Below, piece by piece: positions 18,195-26,853 of a DNA stretch of 42,363 nucleotides (positions within the stretch are counted from its first letter, which is position 1; every line of letters starts with the position of its first letter). Origin of the DNA: Paracoccaceae bacterium (lineage in GTDB: Bacteria; Pseudomonadota; Alphaproteobacteria; Rhodobacterales; Rhodobacteraceae); NCBI GenBank assembly GCA_020852535.1, contig JADZAO010000109.1, positions 1 through 42,363 on the forward strand. Direction: 5' to 3'. A program made the translations under genes and the position numbers. The notes under the pieces were generated by a model. The model did no database searches and was not told the origin of the DNA. It saw only the letters and a list, made by a program, of their open reading frames with translations.

Positions 18195-20560
18195 CAAAAC
18201 TTAGTCGAAAGAGTAAGGTCGAAGTTCTGTTCCTTGTCGTAGTCCTGTTTGACCAAAGCTTTCGAGAAGTTGAATCGCAAGGGACCGATAGGCGTATCCA
18301 AGAACACCGAAAAGCCGACGACCGAGCGCAGATACATACTATCATCGACAGTCTCTGTCCTACCGCCGACAGTGCCACCTGCTACGTCGTCGAGGCCCCA
18401 GACCGAACCGACATCAAAAAAGAGACCCCCGCCAATGCCGTATTCTTCGGGCGTACCAAGCGGGAAGTCGGCTTCGAGACGCACCACAGAAAATAGATTA
18501 CCACCTAGTGCGTCCTTATTTTCGGCCTTGAGGTCACGCGGACCGACGCCATTCGTTTCAAAACCGCGGATCTTTTCATTACCGAAGAAGCGCGATGTAA
18601 CACGGCTAGAATCATCTCCTAGCATCGCAAGCACACCACCCTCGAATGTAGCGCGGACGGTCACTTCTTCCCTAAAGGCCTTGGTCTCGGCCATAGCAAG
18701 ACTGCTAGTGAGGACGTATTTCTCGTCTCCTCCAAGACCAGCATAATCCTGATTGAAGCGCAGCAAAATGCCACCCTTGGGGTTCACACCGCTGATGCGT
18801 GTATCGTAACTGAACGTGTAACCAGGACCAATGCTGCTAATCGCGCCACGTGCGGCATCACGTTGCAAAATGGATGAGCTGTCCTGTTCGAGGCCGCTAA
18901 GGGTCGATTCCGAATAAGTATAGCGAGTTTCCAGCCGTGCAATGTCGGTCAGCGGGAATTCGAGGGAGGGCGAAGATGAGAAAGTCTGCGTGTCATAATC
19001 CGACTTCTGGCTGCTCGTCTCGCGGTAGGCGTTCGAGAATTTCAGGGCAACATTGCGGCCAAGAAAAGCTGGTTCGGAAAAGGATAAAATAGCATTATTA
19101 GAATCGGTGCCGCTGGTCACACTGGCCGAAATGCCCTGACCGCGTCCAAGAAAGTTAGTTTCCGAAAAGCCTATGTTAAGGCCCAAGCCAGACGATCCCG
19201 AATAGCTGCCCCCCAAAAAAAGCGAGCCACTGGGCTGTTCCTCAACATCAACCTTGACTACCGCCTGATTAGAACTACTGCCCGGTTCGGCGTTGACCTG
19301 TACGTCTGAGAAAAAGCCGAGGGCGCGGATACGTTCTGCCGACTGACGGATTTCGCGCGGATTGAAGGGATCGCCTTCAACCATACGGAACTGACGACGG
19401 ATAACCCGATCAAGAGTGGTGGTGTTACCTTCAATGTCGATACGCTCGACAAAAACCTTTTCGCCGCGGACAATTACAAATTCAACGTCGAGGATGCCAG
19501 CGCGTTCGTTACGAGTGATGCGCGGCTCAACCCGAGCAAGGTTTACGCCCTTTCTCAACGCAAAATTTTCCATACGGGCCACATTGTTATCGATCAGTGC
19601 GGGAGACCATGTCTCGCCGCTACGAATGCGCTGCACAGCTTCGAATTCAGCGACGTCTAAGCCATCAATTTCGGAAATAGTGCTGACCTTACCGATATTG
19701 AAGGACTGGCCTTCGCGGATAGTGAAAGTCACAAAATAAGCGTCACGCTCGCGAGCAATATCGCTGGAGACATTGAGCACCTGAACATCGGCATAACCAC
19801 GCGACAGATAGAAGTCGCGTAAGAGCTGCTTATCGAGATCGATACGTTCAGTCACAAAGGTATCGCGCTGGATTAAAGTACGCAGAAGACCGGCCTGTTT
19901 AGTTTCAAGAACCTGCCGCAGGCGACGATCTGAAAAAGCACGGTTGCCGTTAAAGGACAGACGCTCGATTTTCACGACCTTGCCCTCAGTTATTTCAAAA
20001 ACGAGATCAACGCGGTTCGCATCACGGCGGATAATGCGTGGATCGACGGTAGCGGCAAGGCGACCAGATTGACGATAGGCTTCAGCAATGGCAGCAGCAT
20101 CAGCTTCCGCCTGCGAGGGCGAATAAACGTGACGCGATTGCGACTTAGCGATATCAGCGAGGTCTTCATCTTTGAGATGCTTGTTGCCCTCAAAATTAAC
20201 GATATTTATCGTAGGATATTCGACCACTTTGATCACCAGAGTCTTATCCTGCGGTATCAATTCAACAGATTTAAACAAACCCGAGTTCACTATACGCTGA
20301 TAAGCATCGTTCAGAGCGGCGCCCGAGAGTTCAGAATCGCGTTCAATATTGGCATAGGATAGGACGGTAGCGGTTTCAATCGTGCTGTTGCCCTCGACCC
20401 TGATCGACGAAAAGCTGTAGTTTTGCGCAAAAACAGGGGTAAGAACCAACAACGCCGAAGACACCAAAATCGCGACGATAAGGACAGAACGCAAAAGGCG
20501 CAGTTTCAACGGCTTGCCAACACCATTGATCGTCTGCATGTTCCAGCCCCGCAATTCCAT
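18194..20560 (-). CDS. bamA: outer membrane protein assembly factor BamA
   Basis: 788 residues from ATG 20560; an internal ATG at 20539 (MQTINGVG) is also plausible because a TTGACA-like hexamer at 20604-20599 would leave a very short leader for the first. BamA is the central beta-barrel of the outer-membrane insertase. After a hydrophobic signal segment (SVLIVAILVSSALLVLTPVFA) come five POTRA repeats (FSSIRVEGNSTI, INIVNFEGNKHL and so on) and a 16-stranded barrel with the VRGF-equivalent KIRGFETNGVGP. The protein ends in phenylalanine, as the outer-membrane signal requires. Confidence 0.96.
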   Translation of the reverse strand: MELRGWNMQTINGVGKPLKLRLLRSVLIVAILVSSALLVLTPVFAQNYSFSSIRVEGNSTIETATVLSYANIERDSELSGAALNDAYQRIVNSGLFKSVELIPQDKTLVIKVVEYPTINIVNFEGNKHLKDEDLADIAKSQSRHVYSPSQAEADAAAIAEAYRQSGRLAATVDPRIIRRDANRVDLVFEITEGKVVKIERLSFNGNRAFSDRRLRQVLETKQAGLLRTLIQRDTFVTERIDLDKQLLRDFYLSRGYADVQVLNVSSDIARERDAYFVTFTIREGQSFNIGKVSTISEIDGLDVAEFEAVQRIRSGETWSPALIDNNVARMENFALRKGVNLARVEPRITRNERAGILDVEFVIVRGEKVFVERIDIEGNTTTLDRVIRRQFRMVEGDPFNPREIRQSAERIRALGFFSDVQVNAEPGSSSNQAVVKVDVEEQPSGSLFLGGSYSGSSGLGLNIGFSETNFLGRGQGISASVTSGTDSNNAILSFSEPAFLGRNVALKFSNAYRETSSQKSDYDTQTFSSSPSLEFPLTDIARLETRYTYSESTLSGLEQDSSSILQRDAARGAISSIGPGYTFSYDTRISGVNPKGGILLRFNQDYAGLGGDEKYVLTSSLAMAETKAFREEVTVRATFEGGVLAMLGDDSSRVTSRFFGNEKIRGFETNGVGPRDLKAENKDALGGNLFSVVRLEADFPLGTPEEYGIGGGLFFDVGSVWGLDDVAGGTVGGRTETVDDSMYLRSVVGFSVFLDTPIGPLRFNFSKALVKQDYDKEQNFDLTLSTKF

Positions 20561-21157
20561 AATCTATCGACTCTCCCACTATCGGGAAGCACGAGACATG
20601 TCAAAAGGTCCAAGTCTGTTTTATGGGTTCATAAGTAAACCAGAACAGCGCAAAAGCCGCAGCTAAATTTGGACAAAATAAGCAACTAAATCTTCACCTC
20701 CGACAAGACTTCACGCAACCAGTTGGCGTCAAAGGCACGCTCTATAAAAAACTGGCGGCAAAACAAGCTGTCGATCAAGACCCAGTCCCGTGGAAGTCCT
20801 GAAATTAGCAGGGCAGAAAGCGGAAATCTGCCAGATCACCCCAAGCATATCGCTCAGCGCCATGATCTTGTTGGTCATACACCAGCAAGAGCAACCAATA
20901 TAGCCTAGTTCTAAGTCCCCGTCCCCACTGCAAACTAATTGAACCAAGATGAACGAAGAAAAGCTTCATGTTATTTATACTGACAGAAATATGTCAGACA
21001 CACGAGGACTGGCCCCACTTTATGCGCCCAATCCTGCGCTGGACGTATCGGCACGTTTCTGTTGGCCCTATAGTCAAATTGAGCCATAAGGGATGATACA
21101 TACAAAGGCTCGGCATTTTGCAGGGTCTCAGACATTTTCACCGAAAGGACGCGCTCA
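20561..21157. other. intergenic region between bamA and the aminotransferase gene (divergent)
   Basis: 597 bases. Alphaproteobacteria often have rseP directly upstream of bamA; it is not here. A minus-strand frame without a start codon, about 20694-20850, reads like a protein end (RDWVLIDSL ... DANWLREVLSEVKI) and may be a relic. A possible bamA -35 (TTGACA) lies at 20604-20599. The ribosome-binding sequence of the plus-strand gene is GAAAGGA just before 21158. Confidence 0.5.
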
Positions 21158-22540
21158 ATGAAAGGGTTGGATCGTTTCAACGACATAAGCGAAGTGGTCG
21201 AGGCAGACCGCGCCCATGTCTGGCATCACTTAAGCCAGCATAAGCAGTACGAGACCGGCGTCGATCCACGACTGATCGTCGAAGGCAAAGGGATGAAAGT
21301 CTGGGATGCCAAAGGCAAGGAGCATCTTGATGCCGTGTCCGGTGGTGTATGGACAGTGAACGTCGGCTACGGGCGCGAAAGCATCGCCAATGCGGTACGC
21401 GACCAGCTAATCAAGATGAATTATTTTGCCGGTGCTGCGGGTTCGATCCCCGGATCAATCTTTGCCCAGCGGCTGATCGAGAAGATGCCGGGTCTAAGCC
21501 GCGTCTATTATTCCAACTCTGGTTCAGAAGCGAACGAGAAAGTCTACAAGATGGTACGCCAGATTGCACACAAGCATCATGGCGGCAAAAAGTGGAAGAT
21601 CCTCTATCGTGACCGCGACTATCACGGCACCACCATCGGCACATTGGCGACCAGTGGGCAAGACCAGCGAGCGATGCAATATGGCCCCTATCCGGACGGG
21701 TTTGTACGAGTGCCAAATTGCCTCGAATACCGCAAACAATGGGATGTGAAAAACTACGGCGAGCGCGCGGCAGAGGCAATCGAAGAAGTGATCCTGCGCG
21801 AAGGCCCCGATACGGTGGGATGTCTGGTTCTAGAGCCGGTGACCGCTGGCGGTGGCGTGATCGTCCCGCCGAAAGGCTATTGGGAAAAGGTGCAAGAAAT
21901 CTGCACGAAGTACGACATCCTGCTGCATATAGACGAGGTCGTCTGCGGCGTGGGGCGAACCGGCAAATGGTTTGGCTACCAGCATTACGGCATCAAGCCA
22001 GATTTCGTGACAATGGCCAAGGGCGTTGCCTCGGGCTATGCGGCGATTTCCTGCACGGTAACGACCGAAAATATCTTTGCCATGTTCAAGGACGACCCAA
22101 CCGACACGATGAGTTATTTCCGTGACATCTCCACTTTTGGCGGCTGCACGGCAGGCCCTGCAGCGGCGTTGGAGAACATGAACATAATTGAACGCGAGGG
22201 CTTGCTAGAGAACACCGTCAAAATGGGCGACTATTGCCTTGGTCGTCTGGGTGAACTGATGGAAAAGCACAAGGTCATCGGCGACGTACGTGGCAAAGGT
22301 CTATTTCTTGGTGCAGAACTAGTGGCCGACCGTGTGACCAAGGAAGCAGCAGACGAAAAGAAGGTACAGGCAGTGGTCGCCGATTGCATGGCGCAAGGCG
22401 TGATCATCGGCGCGACCAACCGCTCACTTCCAGGACTAAACAATACGCTATGTCTCTCGCCCGCACTAATCGCGACCAAGGATGATATCGACCATATCAT
22501 CGACGCGATGGACGGAGCACTAGGTCGCGTCTTCGTCTGA
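21158..22540 (+). CDS. tpa: class III aminotransferase, probable taurine--pyruvate aminotransferase
   Basis: 460 residues. PLP-dependent class III transaminase: SNSGSEANE (119-127), cofactor aspartate in LLHIDEVVCGVGRTG (D259) and the Schiff-base lysine K288 in VTMAKGVASGYAA. The N-terminus and the block SGGVWTVNVGYGRES fit the taurine:pyruvate aminotransferase group of Rhodobacterales, which converts taurine to sulfoacetaldehyde. No xsc, tauR or transporter gene is adjacent, so another omega-amino substrate is possible. The ATG at 21158 follows GAAAGGA. A strong terminator follows. Confidence 0.72.
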   Translation: MKGLDRFNDISEVVEADRAHVWHHLSQHKQYETGVDPRLIVEGKGMKVWDAKGKEHLDAVSGGVWTVNVGYGRESIANAVRDQLIKMNYFAGAAGSIPGSIFAQRLIEKMPGLSRVYYSNSGSEANEKVYKMVRQIAHKHHGGKKWKILYRDRDYHGTTIGTLATSGQDQRAMQYGPYPDGFVRVPNCLEYRKQWDVKNYGERAAEAIEEVILREGPDTVGCLVLEPVTAGGGVIVPPKGYWEKVQEICTKYDILLHIDEVVCGVGRTGKWFGYQHYGIKPDFVTMAKGVASGYAAISCTVTTENIFAMFKDDPTDTMSYFRDISTFGGCTAGPAAALENMNIIEREGLLENTVKMGDYCLGRLGELMEKHKVIGDVRGKGLFLGAELVADRVTKEAADEKKVQAVVADCMAQGVIIGATNRSLPGLNNTLCLSPALIATKDDIDHIIDAMDGALGRVFV

Positions 22541-22551
22541 AGCAAACTTAG

Positions 22552-22576
22552 ATGGTGCGCCACATACACGCACCAT
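22552..22576. repeat. inverted repeat upstream of the terminator
   Basis: ATGGTGCG (22552-22559) and CGCACCAT (22569-22576) form a perfect 8-bp stem with a nine-base loop, 12 bases before the main terminator stem. It may be a 3' stabilising hairpin of the aminotransferase transcript. Confidence 0.55.
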
Positions 22577-22588
22577 ACCACGCAACAT

Positions 22589-22618
22589 ACGCGGTCCCTA
22601 GGGACCGCGTTTTCTTTT
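22589..22618 (+). terminator. rho-independent terminator of the aminotransferase gene
   Basis: Perfect 10-bp stem: ACGCGGTCCC (22589-22598), loop TA, GGGACCGCGT (22601-22610), then TTTCTTTT. One of the strongest terminators in the window; it isolates the aminotransferase gene from the riboflavin operon. Confidence 0.92.
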
Positions 22619-22682
22619 ATGGCAGTCTTGCGGGAGATCAGAGGCGGGGCTAGGTCTTGATCCGAAGCACAAGGAAAAAGCT

Positions 22683-23282
22683 ATGTTCACCGGAATTATC
22701 ACCGATATTGGGCGTGTATTGCAGACCGAACAGCAAGGCGATCTACGGGCGCGGATTGGCACAGCTTATGACATAAAAAAAATCGATCTAGGCGCATCTA
22801 TCGCTTGTGACGGAGTCTGTCTGACAGTGGTAGCGATAGGCACAAATCCGGAAAACTGGTTCGACGTGCAAATCAGTGCCGAAACCTTGTCAAAGACCAA
22901 TATTTCAAGTTGGACTGCAGGCAAATGGCTAAACCTCGAACGGGCACTCAAGGTAGGGGACGAGCTTGGTGGGCATATCGTATCGGGCCATGTCGACGGT
23001 CTAGCAAAGGTGGTGGCCTTACACCACGAAGGCGACAGCCTGCGCGCAACCTTCCGTGCACCGCATACGCTGGCAAAATTTATTGCACCCAAGGGATCGG
23101 TGGCACTGAACGGCACCTCGCTAACAGTGAACGAAGTCAATGACACCGATTTCGGCATCAATTTTATCCCACATACACAACAGGCCACGACATGGAGCAA
23201 GGTAAAGCTAGGCGACCTCGTAAATCTTGAGGTCGACACAATGGCACGCTATGTGGCGCGGCTGCGGGAATGTGGAGCGTAA
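22683..23282 (+). CDS. ribE: riboflavin synthase, alpha chain
   Basis: 199 residues, two lumazine-binding beta-barrel repeats: the first opens MFTGIITDIGRV and the second begins near LGGHIVSGHVDG. It dismutates two molecules of 6,7-dimethyl-8-ribityllumazine to riboflavin. The segments ASIACDGVCLTV and GSVALNGTSLTVNEV are the paired repeat motifs. It is first of the set ribE-ribB(A)-ribH-nusB. The 64-base gap after the preceding terminator is too short for an FMN riboswitch, and none is seen before ribB either. Confidence 0.96.
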   Translation: MFTGIITDIGRVLQTEQQGDLRARIGTAYDIKKIDLGASIACDGVCLTVVAIGTNPENWFDVQISAETLSKTNISSWTAGKWLNLERALKVGDELGGHIVSGHVDGLAKVVALHHEGDSLRATFRAPHTLAKFIAPKGSVALNGTSLTVNEVNDTDFGINFIPHTQQATTWSKVKLGDLVNLEVDTMARYVARLRECGA

Positions 23283-23457
23283 AATTTTACAAACGAAAAC
23301 TATAAAATTCAGGAGGCAAGCAGGCTTTCATACGTCTGCGCTGCGCGCCCACTGCCAATCGTTCCACATCGTCTCACAAGGACTACGTATCCCCATCAGA
23401 CTGGCATTCTGCAGTCATATTGTCTAGGAGGACTGTGGGAGCATCAGGAGCCCGACA

Positions 23458-24552
23458 ATGAGCGAAATAAAGACGGATTACTCGGACGCAATTTCCTCGG
23501 TAGAGGAAATCATCGAAGATGCTCGCAACGGGCGCATGTTCATTCTAGTAGACCACGAGGACCGCGAGAACGAAGGCGATCTGGTTATCCCTGCACAAAT
23601 GTGCACGCCGAACGCGGTGAATTTCATGGCGATGCACGGGCGCGGGCTCATCTGTCTGGCGCTGACGGCCCAGCGCTGCGACCAGTTGGGTCTGCAACTG
23701 ATGGACCGCAAAAATTCGTCACGCCATTCCTCGGCATTTACCTTATCGATCGAGGCAATCGAAGGGATCGACACAGGCATTTCCGCCGCTGACCGTGCGC
23801 GCACGGTTTCGGTTGCGATCAATCCAATCAAGGGTGCTTCCGACATCGCTTCGCCCGGTCACATATTCCCACTGCGAGCGCAGGACGGAGGTGTGTTGGT
23901 ACGTGCAGGCCATACCGAGGCTGCGGTAGATGTTAGCCGTCTAGCGGGGCTGAACCCATCGGGCGTGATCTGCGAAGTCATGAAAGACGACGGCACAATG
24001 GCGCGCCTGCCCGACCTAATCACTTTTTCCCAAAAACACGGACTGAAAATCGGCACAATTTCAGATCTAATCGCCTATCGCCGCCGTCACGACAATCTTA
24101 TAACAGAACGTACTGTGAAATCCGTGACTTCGACACATGGTGGCGACTGGCTGATGCGGATATTCAGCGATGAAACGCAAGGGACCGAACATGTGGTCCT
24201 AACAAAGGGAGATCTAACGGGTGAGGCGCCTGTTCTGGTGCGTGTGCATTCACTAAACCCGCTAGAGGACGTACTGGGTATCGGCGGTGCTGGCGAATTA
24301 CCCGCTGCGATGCGGCTGATCGCATCCGAAGGGCGAGGAGTTGTGGTCTTGCTACGCGACACCACGACAAAGATGGTCGAAAGCGGCGAGCATTCGCCTC
24401 AAACTTTACGACAATACGGACTTGGCGCGCAAATCCTTTCAGCGTTGGGCCTATCAAAAATCACACTTGTAACCAACTCGCAGGCACCCAAGGTCGTAGG
24501 CCTAGAAGCTTATGACTTGTCGATTACGGGCACGCACCCGATTGCGGAGTAA
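23458..24552 (+). CDS. ribB: 3,4-dihydroxy-2-butanone 4-phosphate synthase with degenerate RibA-like domain
   Basis: 364 residues. The N-terminal half (about 1-210) is an intact RibB domain that makes the four-carbon donor from ribulose 5-phosphate: DHEDRENEGDL, the RHSSAFTLSI region and GHIFPLRAQDGGVLVRAGHTEAA. The C-terminal half aligns with GTP cyclohydrolase II but lacks its zinc cysteines (RVHSLNPLEDVLGIGG where CxxG...CxC is expected) and the GRGIGL catalytic segment. It therefore looks like a RibBX-type hybrid without GTP cyclohydrolase activity, and a separate ribA should exist elsewhere. The ribosome site AGGAG is eight bases before the ATG. Confidence 0.93.
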   Translation: MSEIKTDYSDAISSVEEIIEDARNGRMFILVDHEDRENEGDLVIPAQMCTPNAVNFMAMHGRGLICLALTAQRCDQLGLQLMDRKNSSRHSSAFTLSIEAIEGIDTGISAADRARTVSVAINPIKGASDIASPGHIFPLRAQDGGVLVRAGHTEAAVDVSRLAGLNPSGVICEVMKDDGTMARLPDLITFSQKHGLKIGTISDLIAYRRRHDNLITERTVKSVTSTHGGDWLMRIFSDETQGTEHVVLTKGDLTGEAPVLVRVHSLNPLEDVLGIGGAGELPAAMRLIASEGRGVVVLLRDTTTKMVESGEHSPQTLRQYGLGAQILSALGLSKITLVTNSQAPKVVGLEAYDLSITGTHPIAE

Positions 24553-24557
24553 CGGGC

Positions 24558-25058
24558 ATGGCAACAGCAGAAACATATTACACGCTGCCTTTACCCGTTT
24601 TTGAAAAGCCAGTGAAGATTCTGATCGTGGTGGCCCCCTATTACAAGGACATCACCGACAATCTGGTTGCAGGTGCGCAAGCTATTACCAAGGCTTGCGG
24701 GGTCGAAGTCGAGATGATCGAGGTTCCAGGGGCACTAGAAGTGCCGACCGCCATCGCGCTTGCCGAACGGCAGGCAAAATTCGACGGTTATGTAGCGCTA
24801 GGCTGTATAATCCGCGGCGAGACCACACATTACGACACGGTCTGCAACGATTCGAGCCGTGCAATTAGCCTGCTCGGCTTGCAAGGAGCCTGTATCGGCA
24901 ACGGCATCCTAACAGTCGAGAATCGAGAACAAGCCAAGGTACGGGCCGATCCAATGGGGCAGAACAAAGGGGGGCATGCAGCGGCTGCCGCCTTGCATCT
25001 GCTGGCACTTTCCCGCACATGGGCGACCCAGACCAAGGGAATTGGATTTCGGGCATGA
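24558..25058 (+). CDS. ribH: 6,7-dimethyl-8-ribityllumazine synthase
   Basis: 166 residues. Lumazine synthase condenses the RibB product with the pyrimidinedione to give the substrate of RibE. Visible: the start of the Rossmann-like core (KILIVVAPYYKDI), VEVPGALEVP-like EMIEVPGALEVPTAIALA, ALGCIIRGETTHYD and the conserved NGILTVENREQA. It starts five bases after the ribB stop and ends in an ATGA overlap with nusB. Confidence 0.96.
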   Translation: MATAETYYTLPLPVFEKPVKILIVVAPYYKDITDNLVAGAQAITKACGVEVEMIEVPGALEVPTAIALAERQAKFDGYVALGCIIRGETTHYDTVCNDSSRAISLLGLQGACIGNGILTVENREQAKVRADPMGQNKGGHAAAAALHLLALSRTWATQTKGIGFRA

Positions 25059-25519
25059 CCACCCAAGCTGAAAAGAAACAAATGCGCTCGGCAGCTCGGC
25101 TTTATGCCGTACAAGCGCTGTTCCAGATGGAAGTTTCTGGTCAACCGGTTGAGACAATCCAACGCGAGTTCGAAACACATCGTTTTGGCGAGATATTCGA
25201 CGATGTCAAAATGGCCGAAGGGGATATAGAGCATTTCCGATCGCTCGTGGACAGCGCGGTAAATTTTCAGGCTCGCATCGATCAGATGACCAACCGGGCG
25301 CTTGTGGCAAAATGGCCCATCGACCGGATCGACCCAGTCCTGCGGGCGCTGTTTCGTGCCGCAGGAGCTGAAATGGTGAATATGGATACCCCGTCCAAGG
25401 TGGTGATCAACGAATTTATCGATGTAGCTAAAGCCTTCTTTCCCGAAGGAAAAGAAGCAAAATTCGCAAATGCCGTACTCGACCACATGGCCCGCGAAGC
25501 CAAACCAGAGTCTCTTTAG
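25055..25519 (+). CDS. nusB: transcription antitermination factor NusB
   Basis: 154 residues from the ATG at 25055, which shares ATGA with the ribH stop and is preferred to an earlier in-frame start. NusB binds boxA RNA with NusE (S10) and supports rRNA antitermination. The all-helical family pattern is visible: RSAARLYAVQALFQME at the N-terminus, DRIDPVLRALFRAAGAEM in the middle and VVINEFIDVAKAFF, then KFANAVLDHMA near the end. The ribH-nusB neighbourhood is widespread in bacteria. Confidence 0.95.
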   Translation: MTTQAEKKQMRSAARLYAVQALFQMEVSGQPVETIQREFETHRFGEIFDDVKMAEGDIEHFRSLVDSAVNFQARIDQMTNRALVAKWPIDRIDPVLRALFRAAGAEMVNMDTPSKVVINEFIDVAKAFFPEGKEAKFANAVLDHMAREAKPESL

Positions 25520-25529
25520 ACAAAAACCG

Positions 25530-25548
25530 GCAAATTCAGTCAATTTGC
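25530..25548 (+). terminator. weak hairpin after nusB
   Basis: GCAAATT (25530-25536) and AATTTGC (25542-25548) form a 7-bp stem with loop CAGTC, ten bases after the nusB stop. The following ATTTATTTG is T-rich but broken, so this is a weak terminator at best. Confidence 0.4.
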
Positions 25549-25653
25549 AGCATTTATTTGCTCCAATACCTGTCCGGTGTTGCCGCTTCGATCAAATTAC
25601 AAGCCAAATTATGATAGAAATAAAGCTAGTCTAACTTCTAAAGATTGAAGGAC

Positions 25654-25806
25654 ATGCCAATACTCAAAAGCATCTGCTTTTATATTAAAAGCTACGTCAT
25701 CAGCTTCATCCTTGCAGCCGAATTCTTAATCGCGCTGGCCGTGATAGATGTCATCGACTTGCAAAGGCTAATCGGATTCAAAAACGTGGTATTTTCGAAG
25801 ATCTAA
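25654..25806 (+). CDS. possible 50-residue membrane protein
   Basis: ATG at 25654 to TAA at 25804-25806. The product starts MPILKSICFYIKSYV and has one long hydrophobic stretch, roughly residues 14-34 (including SFILAAEFLIALAVIDVI), then a basic tail (GFKNVVFSKI). AAGGAC precedes the ATG but the spacing is very short. A TATGAT hexamer sits near 25611 as a possible -10. I do not recognise it; the amino-acid pattern is that of a real small membrane protein rather than random sequence. Confidence 0.5.
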   Translation: MPILKSICFYIKSYVISFILAAEFLIALAVIDVIDLQRLIGFKNVVFSKI

Positions 25807-26253
25807 TGCTTCATAGCGATCATCCTAATGACCTAGAATGACAATCTGCCAGCACCGCACGAAAACCAAATGATCCTCACTGCGCGAAAATAACAAGCAA
25901 GAATTCTCATGTTGGAGATTCCTACTTTCTAGAGAGCAGGTGGCGGGCCCGCAGCGACCGTGGATGGCATGGTTTCCCGAGAGCCAGAGGTCTCAGGTGG
26001 GCACCAGGTAACAGGACCAAGATCCTATCAGAGCCAGCATCCATTCGTTTACTTATCGGCCACTGGAAAAGAGCCTCACACGCGAAGAGCAGTACCCGCC
26101 ACCTTAAGGCATAGGAGCGACGGAGTGGCGGAGCAAGGCCTTAACGAAGGATACAGCAATAAAATAACTCAAACGAAACGCCAACGACAAACGATGGCGT
26201 AAAGGCCATAGACAATACCGAAGCCTGCAACACCTAGCAAAAAGTAGGTAACT
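25807..26253. other. intergenic region after the small membrane ORF
   Basis: 447 bases without a supported gene. The plus-strand frame 25960-26202 is open but has non-protein-like composition. On the minus strand 26169-26252 reads as a hydrophobic peptide (TYFLLGVAGFGIVYGLYAIV) with no ATG or GTG; see findings. The G-rich stretch 25940-26030 could be a structured RNA, but I cannot match it to a known family. Confidence 0.45.
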
Positions 26254-26469
26254 TTAACTGCGTTTCAGCGGCTTTCCGCCATCAACGAGAAGCCGTGCAG
26301 CCTCAGCCGCTGTACGAAGCTCCTCGGCAATTTCTTCAGCTTCTTCAGGGTCAAAATCGAGCGGGAGTTCAATGCCACCTTCTGCTTCGATATAGATACG
26401 GACCATGCCAAGATCAGTCGGCCCAATCCGGATATCGGCGGCGATGTCACTTTGCTTGTCAATGCCCAT
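26254..26469 (-). CDS. small acidic conserved protein (DUF6324-like)
   Basis: 71 residues from the ATG at 26469 (MGIDKQSDIAADIRIGPTD); an upstream TTG at 26493 is less likely. The sequence is strongly acidic in the middle (PLDFDPEEAEEIAEELR) and ends basic (GKPLKRS). It resembles a short family conserved in Rhodobacterales, which I believe is DUF6324. No function is known. It is divergent from tRNA-His. Confidence 0.72.
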   Translation of the reverse strand: MGIDKQSDIAADIRIGPTDLGMVRIYIEAEGGIELPLDFDPEEAEEIAEELRTAAEAARLLVDGGKPLKRS

Positions 26470-26606
26470 ATTTTGTCTCGTTTTTGTGCACAATTATCGT
26501 AGTTTTGACCTAGCGCGGGATCAGGGGTGAAGCAAGATGATCCCCCACGATCGAAGCACATCTGCCTCTTGCAATCAACGGGAGGGAACGGTAAATTTTC
26601 TGCAGT

Positions 26607-26683
26607 GCAGCTTTAGCTCAGTTGGTTAGAGCACCAGATTGTGGATCTGGGGGTCCCCCGTTCGAGCCGGGGAAGCTGTACCA
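26607..26683 (+). tRNA. tRNA-His (GTG)
   Basis: 77 bases including an encoded CCA. Acceptor stem GCAGCTT pairs with AAGCTGT; D-stem GCTC/GAGC; anticodon stem CCAGA/TCTGG with loop TTGTGGA, anticodon GTG at 26641-26643. The base before G1 is T and the discriminator is A73, so the usual G-1:C73 pair of tRNA-His is absent, as known for most alphaproteobacteria. Confidence 0.97.
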
Positions 26684-26853
26684 GACAATATTCTAAAATC
26701 ATTAAGATATTTTCGAGTTCGAAGGATCCCACCTTCAGCGCCGTGTTCGGCTATTGCGCAATTCCATTTCTTACTTTCGCAGAAAAAGACACTGCATAGG
26801 GAGTTTCCGTTTGCTATCCTTAGCAGAACGAAACCTCCTTCCGTACTTAGGCG

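Noticed and set aside
20694..20850. Minus-strand frame containing RDWVLIDSL, reminiscent of transposases
   Set aside because: Too short and without start codon or DDE context; no inverted repeats seen. Kept only as a possible relic.
22619..22682. Expected FMN riboswitch in front of the riboflavin operon
   Set aside because: No conserved RFN elements, and only 64 bases follow the terminator; 23283-23457 also lacks it.
23435..23461. Eight-codon GTG mini-ORF with AGGAGG whose TGA overlaps the ribB ATG
   Set aside because: ribB has its own AGGAG at good spacing; the mini-ORF is probably chance.
25960..26202. 80-codon plus-strand frame
   Set aside because: No ribosome site, biased non-protein composition and no recognisable motif.
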